Shown here in pieces: positions 16,829-25,585 of a stretch of 64,000 bases of DNA. Both the position numbers and the translations under genes were made by a program. Origin of the DNA: Glaciecola flavus (lineage in GTDB: Bacteria; Pseudomonadota; Gammaproteobacteria; Enterobacterales; Alteromonadaceae); assembly GCF_042646125.1 (NCBI RefSeq), contig NZ_JBHRSW010000004.1, positions 372,001 to 436,000 on the forward strand, in the 5' to 3' direction. The notes below the pieces were generated by a model. The model searched no databases. It was not told the DNA's origin and was given only the letters and a program-made list of their open reading frames with translations. The stretch's first letter is position 1; every line of letters starts with the position of its first letter.

Positions 16829-18841
16829 ATGAACACATTAAGCAAAACGACAGTGTTTACACAAACACGTTTAGCGCAAGCCATACGCAGAGCTGCGATG
16901 GTGGCTATTCCACTTTTCGCTTTAACAGCATGTGACGGAGACGATGGTGCTCAAGGCCCGGCTGGCGCTCAAGGTCCTGCTGGACAAGACGGTGCACCAG
17001 GGCAAGACGGAACGCCAGGACAGGACGGTGTGCCAGGGCAAGATGGATCTGACGGTCGTGACGGCAACGCAACCGTTACGATGGCAGCGGGCTTAACACG
17101 TTTAGCCACAGTACCCTTAGGTGCAGAAGTTACGGGTATGTTCCTTTCGCCAAATGGTGATTTGTTCTTTAACGCTCAGCATCCAGACTCTGCAAACAAC
17201 GTGGAAGATGCAGACGGTATTATTCATAACGACGCGATTGTCGGTGTTGTGACTGGCGTAAACATCAACAAACTACCACGAAATACCATATCTTCACCGG
17301 TTCCGTTGACTGACGAAGAAAAACAAACAGTGCAGGTTGCCTATGGTGAGTACCAAGTGCTCATTAAGGGCGGTGACCAATTTGCCGGCGCACCTGCAGA
17401 AGGAATAGGCTCGGTCTATGATGCCTCGGGCGCGTTTGAAGTTGTGCGCTCTGACATGGTTGACTTTAACGCTTATGTGCCAATGGATGAAAACAATGGT
17501 TACTTGTTTACCAACTGGGAGTTTTTCCCCGGTGGTATGAGTCGTGTGTCACTCACTAAAGACTCAGGTGACGTAAAGTGGACAGTTAACGATGCTGAAA
17601 TGCTTGATTTTGGCGCATACGGCACTATTGCAAACTGTTTTGGTACGCTATCTCCTTGGAATACCCCGCTAACCTCTGAAGAATGGGGTAATTTTGGTGA
17701 TGCAACCGAGTTTTGGAACGCTCCAGACGACACCTTGGACGACGACACAGCTTCACGAAATGCATTGGCCACTTACATCAATGGCGTGCAGACAACAGCA
17801 CAAGAAGCCGATACTTTCCCAAATACTTATCGCTACCACTACATCGTTGAAATAACTAACCCAATGGACGCAGACGTTACAAACGTTGTACCAGTAAAAC
17901 ACTACGCGATGGGACGTTACGAGCACGAGAACTCGGTGGTCATGCCTGATCAACGCACTGTTTACCTATCACAAGACAATACCAATGGTGTTTTCTTTAA
18001 GTTTATTGCTGATACAGCAGGTGACTTGAGTGCAGGAACGCTTTATGCCGCAAAAATCACGCAAGATGCCGGCAGTAATGAGCCTGCCACCACTGGTTTT
18101 GATATTGAGTGGATTGAACTTGCAAGTGGTAACAATGCGCAAATTGAAACTTGGATTGCAGAATACGACAGCGTGGGTGTTGACGAATACGTTGCGGGTA
18201 AGAGCAGTTACCTAACTGATGCTGATGCGATTGCATGGGCAAACGGTGACGCCGCATACCCTTCTTTTGACGAGGCATCAGCAGACGCATTAGCAGCAGG
18301 ATTTGCAGAAGACGATGCTGACGCTTTTGGTGGCATGATTACAGCCGGTCAACCAATGGATGACCGCGTTGCGTTTTTGGAGTCTCGCAAAGCAGCTCGC
18401 GCAAAAGGTGCAACAGCTGAATGGCGTAAGTTTGAAGGTATCAACGTAAACGTAGTGCGTGCTGAAGAAGCTGAAACTGGCACAGATGTGAATGGTGACG
18501 GCGAAGTGGTATCTCAAGCATACGTTTACTTCGCGATCGCAGATATTGACAGAGGCATGATCGATGACGAAGGTGATATCCAACTCGCCGATCGCGTGAA
18601 AGACTGCGGTGGTGTATATCGCATGCCATTGACCGACGGATATGACGTGGCGCGTATCGAGCCTGTACTAATGGGTGCAACATTCCGCTCAAGCCTTGAC
18701 GGCGCAGAACGCTGTGACGTTAACAACCTGTCTCAACCAGACAATGTCATGGTGATGGAAGATGGCCGCATCTTAATCGGTGAAGATGGTAGTCAAACCA
18801 ACAATACCTTGTGGATGTACGATCCAACTGCTGCTGAATAA
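16829..18841 (+). CDS. PhoX-like (DUF839) lipoprotein with collagen-like repeats
   Basis: 670 residues. A signal peptide ends in LTAC (lipid-attachment Cys at about 35), followed by some 14 Gly-X-Y triplets (GAQGPA..., GQDGTPGQDG...; about 39-82). The rest resembles the PhoX/DUF839 beta-propeller family: CFGTLSPWNTPLTSEEW, then GRYEHENSVVMPDQRTVYLSQD and a C-terminal LSQPDNVMVMEDGRILIGEDG. PhoX proteins are Ca/Fe-dependent phosphatases, but whether this member hydrolyses phosphoesters is unknown. DVNGDGE near residue 551 may bind calcium. A strong terminator follows, so it is probably its own transcript ahead of the di-CxxCH/CDF-SPFH operon. Confidence 0.75.
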   Translation: MNTLSKTTVFTQTRLAQAIRRAAMVAIPLFALTACDGDDGAQGPAGAQGPAGQDGAPGQDGTPGQDGVPGQDGSDGRDGNATVTMAAGLTRLATVPLGAEVTGMFLSPNGDLFFNAQHPDSANNVEDADGIIHNDAIVGVVTGVNINKLPRNTISSPVPLTDEEKQTVQVAYGEYQVLIKGGDQFAGAPAEGIGSVYDASGAFEVVRSDMVDFNAYVPMDENNGYLFTNWEFFPGGMSRVSLTKDSGDVKWTVNDAEMLDFGAYGTIANCFGTLSPWNTPLTSEEWGNFGDATEFWNAPDDTLDDDTASRNALATYINGVQTTAQEADTFPNTYRYHYIVEITNPMDADVTNVVPVKHYAMGRYEHENSVVMPDQRTVYLSQDNTNGVFFKFIADTAGDLSAGTLYAAKITQDAGSNEPATTGFDIEWIELASGNNAQIETWIAEYDSVGVDEYVAGKSSYLTDADAIAWANGDAAYPSFDEASADALAAGFAEDDADAFGGMITAGQPMDDRVAFLESRKAARAKGATAEWRKFEGINVNVVRAEEAETGTDVNGDGEVVSQAYVYFAIADIDRGMIDDEGDIQLADRVKDCGGVYRMPLTDGYDVARIEPVLMGATFRSSLDGAERCDVNNLSQPDNVMVMEDGRILIGEDGSQTNNTLWMYDPTAAE

Positions 18842-18865
18842 TCAGCGGTAATAGCAATACCGGCA

Positions 18866-18894
18866 AAGGCAGGGATAGACTTCCCTGCCTTTTG
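18866..18894 (+). terminator. Rho-independent terminator of the PhoX-like gene
   Basis: A 10-bp perfect stem (AAGGCAGGGA/TCCCTGCCTT) with a 6-base loop is followed by TTTTG. It lies 24 bases after the stop codon and separates this gene from the next operon. Confidence 0.85.
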
Positions 18895-18955
18895 TTATGA
18901 ATAAAAGTAGAAAATAGCAATTCTTTGCTAACATAATAATATAAAGAGAACAGTT

Positions 18956-20629
18956 GTGTTTCATTCGAAAATTTGGTGGCTTATATGTCTTATATTCTGC
19001 CTTTCAGCGTGTACAGCGGAAAAACCGCAAATTCAAGATAACCAATCCTCTCCTTTTGAGCAGTCTCCTTTTTCAAATGTGGCGCGTTTAACCGAGGGCA
19101 TACCGGCAATGGCTTGGATTGAGCAAGGTGAATTGTACAATCCTGAAGCATTGATCCCGTCTCAGTGCTATACAAAAACAGAAGGTAAATACAATCCTTG
19201 TTATGTGTGCCATCAAAGCTATTCCGCGTCAGAAAACAAAGTAAATGATTTAAATGATGGCTTTTTGCAAGGCACCTACGGCTTCTCTGATGAAGGACGA
19301 CACAACAGCTGGGTAAACTTGTTTACCGATCGCACAGCATACATAGATGCGATGCCTGATGAGCAAATCATCGAATACATTAACACCGAAAATTACACCC
19401 AATGGCAAGCTTGGATGGATAACAACTGGACTGGCGTAAATCCTAAATTAAACGACTTACATTTGGGGGCAGCAGCTTTTGATGACAATGGCCTAGCAAA
19501 AGACGGGTCGCGCTGGGTTGCTTATAAATTTAAATCTCTGCCCAGTACTTTTTGGCCAACCAACGGCTCTACTAACGACGTTATGATACGCCTATCACCT
19601 GAATTTTCTGAGCTAAATGGCGAGTTTTCGCAGAGTGTCTATTTTGCAAACTTGAGTTTAGTCGAAATGGCGATAAAAGAGCGTAATCAAATCTCTGTTG
19701 CAGGTATCAATGAAGCCGAACTTGACTTGGATTTAGATGGCGATGGTGTGCAGTCACTGAGCACTAACCTCATGCTAGCACGCGACTACTACCTTGGTGA
19801 TGCATCACATATTCCTGTCACCCGCTCGTTGTTTCCGGTAGGCACAGAGTTCTTACATACGGTGCGCTACTTAGGGCTAGACGAAAACAATCAAATCACA
19901 CAATCGAAACGCATGAAAGAGCTGCGCTATTCGAGAAAAAACCAGTTTATGGAACCGGCAAAAATTACCTCTATCAACTACGGTGAGCGCAAAGAAAAGC
20001 ATTACGAAAATCTACCAGCTGTCCAGGATTACGGGCATAAGGGTATGTCTAACCGACAAGGTTGGCTGATTTGGGGCTTTATCGAAGATCAAAATGGTGA
20101 ACTTAGAAAGCAGCATTTTGAAGAGCAGTTTTTTTGCATGGGATGCCACAAAAGTGTCGGTGCCACGGTAGATACTGTATTTTCATTCACCAGAAAGAAG
20201 GAAGGCGCTGCAGGTTGGGGATATACTGATTTGAGGCAAATCACCGACACACCTAACGTAGGCGAATTAACCGGCGAATACTTAACCTATTTAAAACGCG
20301 TAGGCGGAGGGGATGAATTCAGACAAAATCAAGAGATGATTACGCGTTGGTTTAACAAAGATGGAAGCGTCAAAGAAGACGAAATTCGCAGCCTAGATAG
20401 TGTGTACGATTTGGTTGTGCCTTCGTATGAACGTGCGATGAAACTCAACAAGGCCTATCATCAAATTGTGTCAGAGCAAAGCTACATATACGGCAGAGAC
20501 GTGAATATTACCCCTGCAACAAATGTGTATCGGGACATCGGTATTGATCAACAACCCCTTCCGCCTGAGTTCAGGTATGTATGGGATATTCGACTGGATT
20601 GGCATCAAGCTAACAGTCGCGAGTATTAA
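18956..20629 (+). CDS. Lipoprotein with two CxxCH heme motifs
   Basis: 557 residues. The signal peptide ends LSAC (Cys19). CYVCH at 82-86 and CMGCH at 394-398 are c-type heme attachment motifs, so the mature protein is probably a di-heme lipoprotein in the periplasm or at the cell surface. LDLDGDGVQ near residue 256 resembles a calcium-binding loop. The spacing of the hemes and the large region between them do not match a cytochrome family I recognise, and no peroxidase signature is visible. GTG at 18956 is the start. The CDF-SPFH gene follows after 6 bases, which marks it as the first gene of a four-gene operon. Confidence 0.7.
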   Translation: MFHSKIWWLICLIFCLSACTAEKPQIQDNQSSPFEQSPFSNVARLTEGIPAMAWIEQGELYNPEALIPSQCYTKTEGKYNPCYVCHQSYSASENKVNDLNDGFLQGTYGFSDEGRHNSWVNLFTDRTAYIDAMPDEQIIEYINTENYTQWQAWMDNNWTGVNPKLNDLHLGAAAFDDNGLAKDGSRWVAYKFKSLPSTFWPTNGSTNDVMIRLSPEFSELNGEFSQSVYFANLSLVEMAIKERNQISVAGINEAELDLDLDGDGVQSLSTNLMLARDYYLGDASHIPVTRSLFPVGTEFLHTVRYLGLDENNQITQSKRMKELRYSRKNQFMEPAKITSINYGERKEKHYENLPAVQDYGHKGMSNRQGWLIWGFIEDQNGELRKQHFEEQFFCMGCHKSVGATVDTVFSFTRKKEGAAGWGYTDLRQITDTPNVGELTGEYLTYLKRVGGGDEFRQNQEMITRWFNKDGSVKEDEIRSLDSVYDLVVPSYERAMKLNKAYHQIVSEQSYIYGRDVNITPATNVYRDIGIDQQPLPPEFRYVWDIRLDWHQANSREY

Positions 20630-20635
20630 GCCATT

Positions 20636-22309
20636 ATGATCCAAGACCGAAGGATAAAGACTTCCTTAGTTGCCATATGTGCAGATTTAGTACTCACTGC
20701 AATTAAAGCCTTTTTAGCAGTTTTAACGGGTAGCGCAGCCTTGCTCGCTGATGCATATCATTCAGCGACTGACTTTATCGTATCGCTCATTTTGCTTTGT
20801 GGTCTCGTAATTCGTCATGGACAAGAAAAAAGCAACAATGCAAAGGGCATTGAGCGTGCGCGACGTCTTGAGTCTGTCTTGGCTATCTTCGTCGCGGTCA
20901 TCATTTTGTATGTTCCCGTAGAAATCGTTCAAACCATAAATGCGAATACGAAAGAATCGCTAGATAATATCTGGTTTGGCATCCTTGGTATGCTAGTCGT
21001 GATAGCCTTAGTGTTTTTTATGGCAAAACTCAAGACTCACGTTGGCAAAGAAACCGACTCCCCTGCTCTTGAGGCCGATGGTTACCACAGTCTGGTAGAT
21101 CTTTTTAGCTCAATAGCGGTGTTGATCTCACTCATCGGTTTTATGATCGGCATAGACTTAGATGATATCGTCGCTATTTTAATTGCAGTTATGATCGGCT
21201 TCTCGGGTCTTGAATTACTTGCATCTGGCGTTCGTAGCTTAGTCAAAGGCAGTGATTTTGATCACTTGTCACTGATGGATTCGTTAGGTGAAGTGCTCAA
21301 AAAACTCCCCATTGGTAAACGCTTCCATACCCTTTCTGAAAAAGCACTAAGGATGGCTTACGCAAAAAAGGGGTATGCGATCATTGTCTGTATAGCTGCA
21401 TACGTGTTCAGTGGTTTTCAGCAAGTTCCTTATGGCCAAGTAGGCGTTAAACAGCTTTTTCACAAAAACGTGAGCGCGCCACTTCCGCCTGGCTTGTATT
21501 ACCGTTTTCCTTGGCCCATGGGCGCAATGCTACTCATGGACAACCAAGTCGTTCTGTCAGTAACCGTTGACAACATAGGACTGGATACGCAGGGGGGTGA
21601 ACACAAGTTGTGGCAGGAAATTAAGGAAAATCGTGTATTGTCTGACAATACCCCTTATCTAGTAACGGGGGATGAGAATTTGCTTGCCCTCGCGTTCACC
21701 TTGCAATACCGCTTGTCTAATCCCTTTGATACTCAAACATTAAGTGATGATCTTTCCGTAGTTGTAAAGCAAATCACTGAGTCTGCTCTTGCCGACGTCA
21801 CCGGCGGTAAGCGCTTTAATGATATATTGAAAAACAGCCATCAGCAGTTTTCGGATGAAGTCGCATTAAGAGTTAAACATTACTTATCTGAATTCGGTAT
21901 CGACATAAGCATTGTCGATGCTCAAATGCAAAGTATACAGCCCCCCGCAATGGTAGTCAGTAGTTACAGAGATGTATTAACCGCGCACCAAGAAAAACAA
22001 CAGAGAATCAACCGAGCAGAAGCACAAGGTCTCAATGACTTACCTGTGGCAAATGCCGAAGTTATTCGTCAATCTGCTGCCAATATTGCGCAAGCGAGTG
22101 AAAATTTAACAACCGCCGAAGGTGACATCGTACGACTCAACCTAGTCGCAGACGTGTATGAAAAGCATAAACAAGCCTTTAAGTACAATCACTATATCAA
22201 TTCAGTAAGTACCCATTTAGAAAATAAGCGCATCGTTATAACAGATAAAGACATCGCACATGAAGACATCAGGCAATGGGTAAATAACAAAGTACAAGTA
22301 CGGAAATAA
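20636..22309 (+). CDS. Cation diffusion facilitator-SPFH (HflK-like) fusion protein
   Basis: 557 residues joining two families. Residues 1-215 form a six-helix CDF metal/proton antiporter domain with both metal-site pairs: LADAYHSATD (His42, Asp46) in TM2 and ADGYHSLVD (His151, Asp155) in TM5, the HxxxD/HxxxD pattern of Zn/Cd transporters. The usual cytoplasmic ferredoxin-like CDF tail is absent. After an extra helix (about 245-262) comes an SPFH/band-7 domain similar to HflK (YGQVGVKQLF, PPGLYYRFPWPMG) and a coiled-coil tail. It is the second gene of the operon, 6 bases from each neighbour. The fusion suggests that the transporter is held inside a ring-like SPFH assembly. Confidence 0.85.
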   Translation: MIQDRRIKTSLVAICADLVLTAIKAFLAVLTGSAALLADAYHSATDFIVSLILLCGLVIRHGQEKSNNAKGIERARRLESVLAIFVAVIILYVPVEIVQTINANTKESLDNIWFGILGMLVVIALVFFMAKLKTHVGKETDSPALEADGYHSLVDLFSSIAVLISLIGFMIGIDLDDIVAILIAVMIGFSGLELLASGVRSLVKGSDFDHLSLMDSLGEVLKKLPIGKRFHTLSEKALRMAYAKKGYAIIVCIAAYVFSGFQQVPYGQVGVKQLFHKNVSAPLPPGLYYRFPWPMGAMLLMDNQVVLSVTVDNIGLDTQGGEHKLWQEIKENRVLSDNTPYLVTGDENLLALAFTLQYRLSNPFDTQTLSDDLSVVVKQITESALADVTGGKRFNDILKNSHQQFSDEVALRVKHYLSEFGIDISIVDAQMQSIQPPAMVVSSYRDVLTAHQEKQQRINRAEAQGLNDLPVANAEVIRQSAANIAQASENLTTAEGDIVRLNLVADVYEKHKQAFKYNHYINSVSTHLENKRIVITDKDIAHEDIRQWVNNKVQVRK

Positions 22310-22315
22310 AGATTT

Positions 22316-23206
22316 ATGAAACGAATAGTATGGTTTAGTTTACTTTTGGTGGTTGGCTTGTACTTAGCTGCAACTAGCGTGATAGCCGTGAAGGAGACTG
22401 AAATAGTGGTCATCTCCCAGTTTGGCCGCCCTGTTTCTGTGATCAGTGAGGCCGGTCCTGCATTTAAGCTACCCAAGCCCATTCAAACGACTAAGCGGCT
22501 TGATAAACGATTAAATATGTTCCAAATGCCAGCTTCAGAATATGGCACACTCGATCAAAGAAACTTAGTGCTGGACGTATTTGTATTGTGGAAGATTGCG
22601 GATCCACGTACTTTCTTGGCGAGTGTTCGAAATAGCGAGATTGCTGAACAGCGTCTCGAAACGCTGACTCATGCTGAAGTTGGCGCGGCAATTGGTGCCG
22701 TTCCCTTAAACGAGATATTCACCGTAGAGCAACAAAGTAGCCAAGTCGAGCAAACGTTTGCGCAAGTGACGCAGTCAGCGAATACGCTTGCCCTTCAGGA
22801 GCTAGGTATCGAAGTGGTGTCTGTTCGGCCGAAACGCCTTGGCTTCCCCAAACAAAATCTTCTCGCTATATATAAGCGAATGGAATCTGAGTGGGATAAA
22901 CTGGCTAGACAATATCGTGCGGAAGGTCAAGAAGCTGCAGCAAAAATTCGAGCAGAAACAGCGCTAGAAGTCAGTAATTTAAAAGCGGTTGCATACAGGG
23001 ATGCACAAACAGTTATAGGAAACAGTGAAGCAGAAGCCGCGAGCTTGTATGCCAAGTCCTTTGAAGAGCATCAAGAGTACTACAAATTCACCCGAGAATT
23101 AGAAGCCTATAAAAAAATTCTGAACAACGATACGCAACTCATTTTGTCTTCGGATACCCCAATATTTCGCGCTCTGCTACAACCGCCTGAGGACGTAAAG
23201 CAATGA
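22316..23206 (+). CDS. HflC-like SPFH protein
   Basis: 296 residues. One N-terminal membrane helix (about 4-24) is followed by a band-7/SPFH domain: VKETEIVVISQFGRPV, then DQRNLVLDVFVLWKIADP. A long helical tail rich in Ala, Glu and Arg (EGQEAAAKIRAETALEVSNL) is the oligomerising part of HflC-like proteins. In E. coli HflKC forms a large membrane cage around FtsH. This copy is most likely a dedicated paralogue, since it sits in a metal-transporter operon and not next to hflX/hfq. It overlaps the next gene by 4 bases. Confidence 0.83.
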   Translation: MKRIVWFSLLLVVGLYLAATSVIAVKETEIVVISQFGRPVSVISEAGPAFKLPKPIQTTKRLDKRLNMFQMPASEYGTLDQRNLVLDVFVLWKIADPRTFLASVRNSEIAEQRLETLTHAEVGAAIGAVPLNEIFTVEQQSSQVEQTFAQVTQSANTLALQELGIEVVSVRPKRLGFPKQNLLAIYKRMESEWDKLARQYRAEGQEAAAKIRAETALEVSNLKAVAYRDAQTVIGNSEAEAASLYAKSFEEHQEYYKFTRELEAYKKILNNDTQLILSSDTPIFRALLQPPEDVKQ

Positions 23207-24093
23207 GTTTATTGGATGATTTCAGGTTTATAAGCCGTAAATACAAAAAATTTTTCGTCACTCTACTTGTTATTGTCGTCCCTTCATTATATTTACTGAG
23301 TGGCTTTTACTCCGTAGGTCAAGAGCAGCGAGCCATAGTGACGCAAATGGGAAAAATCGTTGAAGACAAAGTTATGCCGGGTATGCACTATCGATTACCT
23401 TGGCCTTTCGAATCTGTGCAAAAGATTTCTTCGACTTCACTTCGTTCTATCGCTATTGATTTTAGTGAGGAAACAGAAAAATACATTCAGCCTGAACTGA
23501 CAACAGGAGACGGCGATTTAGTCAATGTGGCACTTGAGGTGCAATATAGTGTGAGCGAACCGGGCGCTTATTACAATGCTTCACTGCAACCCGAGGTATT
23601 ACTGAAAAAAATAGCCATTTCCGAAACTATTTATTATGTAGGGTCTAATGATGTAGAAAGCTTGTTGACAACCGGCCGCACCCGTTTTCAAAACTATATT
23701 AAGAATGCCATCCAAACACACACATACCGTTTTCAACTGGGTGTGCGTATTACGTCAATACAGATTAAACGACTTGAACCACCACCTTCTATAAAAAAAG
23801 GCTTTGATAACGTGGCGACCGCACGTTCTGAAAAACAAAAATTTATACAAGAAGCAAAAGGCGAGCGCAGCACACGCTTGGCTCAAGCACGAAGCGAAGC
23901 AAATAAGACAAAACTCGAAGCGCAAGCCTATGCAAAATCCCTTACCGAAAAGGCGCTAGGCGATCACGAGCGTTTTTTAGCCTTGTTGGAGGCATACAAA
24001 GCATCTCCAAGCCTAACTGCGCAACGCCAATATGTGAACACACTTGAAGAAGTACTAAATGAGGTGCAGCTAAGTGTTATCAAAGCTGACTAA
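23203..24093 (+). CDS. HflK-like SPFH protein
   Basis: 296 residues. One membrane helix (about 19-39) is followed by an SPFH domain with VGQEQRAIVTQMGKIV and PGMHYRLPWPFESVQKI, closer in pattern to HflK than HflC. It is shorter than canonical HflK (about 419) and lacks the glycine-rich N-terminal tail. The C-terminal helical tail carries ARSEANKTKLEAQAYAKSL. It is the last gene of the operon and presumably co-assembles with the HflC-like protein and the SPFH half of the CDF fusion. Confidence 0.83.
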   Translation: MSLLDDFRFISRKYKKFFVTLLVIVVPSLYLLSGFYSVGQEQRAIVTQMGKIVEDKVMPGMHYRLPWPFESVQKISSTSLRSIAIDFSEETEKYIQPELTTGDGDLVNVALEVQYSVSEPGAYYNASLQPEVLLKKIAISETIYYVGSNDVESLLTTGRTRFQNYIKNAIQTHTYRFQLGVRITSIQIKRLEPPPSIKKGFDNVATARSEKQKFIQEAKGERSTRLAQARSEANKTKLEAQAYAKSLTEKALGDHERFLALLEAYKASPSLTAQRQYVNTLEEVLNEVQLSVIKAD

Positions 24094-24220
24094 TAGTGTC
24101 TTAGCAGACCGACTGATCTCGCTAAAGTGTTTTTATACTTGAAAAGCCCAACATTCTTATTACAATCGAACTTGAAGTTACCTAATGGCTGAACCTACAT
24201 TGGTCGTGTAATTCAGCCGC

Positions 24221-24254
24221 CCATACTGGTGATGTAAACGCAACACTAGTATGG
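24221..24254. terminator. Stem-loop downstream of the CDF-SPFH operon
   Basis: CCATACTGGTG and CACTAGTATGG form an 11-bp stem with one mismatch and a 12-base loop, 23 bases before the next gene. There is no clear T run, so it may be a terminator, an attenuator or an operator. Confidence 0.35.
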
Positions 24255-24276
24255 GGTTTCCTAAGTCGAGTTATTC

Positions 24277-24645
24277 GTGAACACAACAGTCTTATTTCTT
24301 GCTCTGATCAGTGTATGCTTGTCGGTAACCGGTCAAGTTTTGTTTAAACAAGGCATGACACTAGTAACACAACAAATCACAGTAAATGCACCTGTTTTTA
24401 CATGGTTTTCTGCCCTATTGAACAACGCCTCAATCATTACAGGCTTACTCGCCTATGTCGCCAGCACTGGCGTTTGGTTAGCAGTGCTATCAAAGACCGA
24501 ATTGAGTAAAGCCTATCCATTTATCGGCTTAGGCATCGCTGGCACAATGTTGCTGTCGTATTGGCTTTTTGATGAGCCGATTACGAGCTACAAACTAGTG
24601 GGCACTGCCTTTGTGATTATTGGTATCATCTTGCTTGCAAAATGA
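24277..24645 (+). CDS. Small EamA/SMR-like membrane protein
   Basis: 122 residues with four predicted membrane helices, ending LVGTAFVIIGIILLAK. SKTELSKAYPFIGLGIAG is typical of the small DMT proteins (SMR and ArnE/ArnF-like), which work as dimers to export drugs or flip lipid carriers. The substrate is not readable. Start is GTG at 24277. Confidence 0.7.
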   Translation: MNTTVLFLALISVCLSVTGQVLFKQGMTLVTQQITVNAPVFTWFSALLNNASIITGLLAYVASTGVWLAVLSKTELSKAYPFIGLGIAGTMLLSYWLFDEPITSYKLVGTAFVIIGIILLAK

Positions 24646-24675
24646 ATAGTCAATCAGAAAGCGATATAGCGTCGA

Positions 24676-25140
24676 TTACAACTGCAGTTGCATCACCCAA
24701 GCACTAGACCTTTGGCCATCTTGGTATTGATAATAATTCGCACGGGTATCAATATGCTTAAACCCCTTTTGCTTGTATAAACCAATAGCGGCTTTGTTGT
24801 TTTCATCTACTTCTAACAACACACTTTCTGCTTCGGTCGATGCATAATGTTCAATAAGCGCATGTAATAGACAAGCCCCTATACCTTGTCTCCGGCGTGT
24901 TTGGGTAACACTGATATCCAATATTTCAGCTGTTTCATACATACTTTGAGACAGCACAAAACCGAGCATGTTTTTGTTTTCTTTCGCCACATAACATAGT
25001 CCGCTGGTAACAGATGACTCAAAACTAGAGAAAGACCAAGGTGTTTGCCTTGTTTCACAAAAGATTTCATACGCTAAACTGTATTCGCAATACGCTATCT
25101 TTTCGATACTGGGTTGATGCCTCACTGTGTTATTCGACAA
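24676..25140 (-). CDS. rimI: Ribosomal protein S18-alanine N-acetyltransferase
   Basis: 154 residues with a GNAT fold. The acetyl-CoA loop is TRRRQGIGACLL (about 92-103), and the C-terminal part GLYKQKGFKHIDTRANYY matches RimI. It acetylates the N-terminal alanine of S18. It overlaps holD by 11 bases, the same pairing as holD-rimI in E. coli, which strengthens both calls. Confidence 0.87.
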   Translation of the reverse strand: MSNNTVRHQPSIEKIAYCEYSLAYEIFCETRQTPWSFSSFESSVTSGLCYVAKENKNMLGFVLSQSMYETAEILDISVTQTRRRQGIGACLLHALIEHYASTEAESVLLEVDENNKAAIGLYKQKGFKHIDTRANYYQYQDGQRSSAWVMQLQL

Positions 25141-25411
25141 AAGAGATATGGGCGCGACAAGCTAACCAAAGTTGTTTTTTTAGTACATGGTCTTCAGGTG
25201 AAAGTGTGTGTGGGAAATGCAATGTTCGATCATTGGCAGAAAAGGCAGGTTCTGGCCTGTCTTCAAATACGCAATCATCTTCAGAAATATTGAGCAAGCG
25301 CAGTAAATCAGCCATCCAAGGCTTTAACAGAATGTCCGGTTTAAGGGCTGAAGTGTATAAGTCTATGCCCATCGCTTGCAATGTTGCTTTTTGATGCCGA
25401 CTTATTCCCAT
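25130..25411 (-). CDS. holD: DNA polymerase III psi subunit
   Basis: 93 residues, shorter than the E. coli protein (137). The opening MGISRHQKATLQAMGIDLYT resembles the HolD N-terminus that binds the chi subunit. The rest is poorly conserved in this family. The call depends partly on its position directly before rimI with an 11-base overlap. Psi bridges chi and the clamp loader at the replication fork. Confidence 0.68.
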   Translation of the reverse strand: MGISRHQKATLQAMGIDLYTSALKPDILLKPWMADLLRLLNISEDDCVFEDRPEPAFSANDRTLHFPHTLSPEDHVLKKQLWLACRAHISFVE

Positions 25412-25460
25412 AGTGCCTGTACCTTAAGCATGACTTTTAACGAAAAGTTAAAAAGTGAAG

Positions 25461-25537
25461 TGGCAGGGGTGGAGGGACTCGAACCCCCAACCATCGGTTT
25501 TGGAGACCGCTGTTCTACCAATTCGAACTACACCCCT
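25461..25537 (-). tRNA. trpT: tRNA-Trp (CCA anticodon)
   Basis: The minus strand reads AGGGGTGTAGTTCGAATTGG onwards, with an anticodon loop CTCCAAA (anticodon CCA), the T-loop GGTTCGAGTC and an encoded CCA end (TGCCA). The 7-bp acceptor stem AGGGGTG/CACCCCT is perfect. It is 77 bases including CCA, with a D-loop one base longer than that of E. coli tRNA-Trp. Confidence 0.95.
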
Positions 25538-25585
25538 ACAAGCCCGTGCATTATAGCGATCGAGAAAAATTAATCTAGGACTAAT

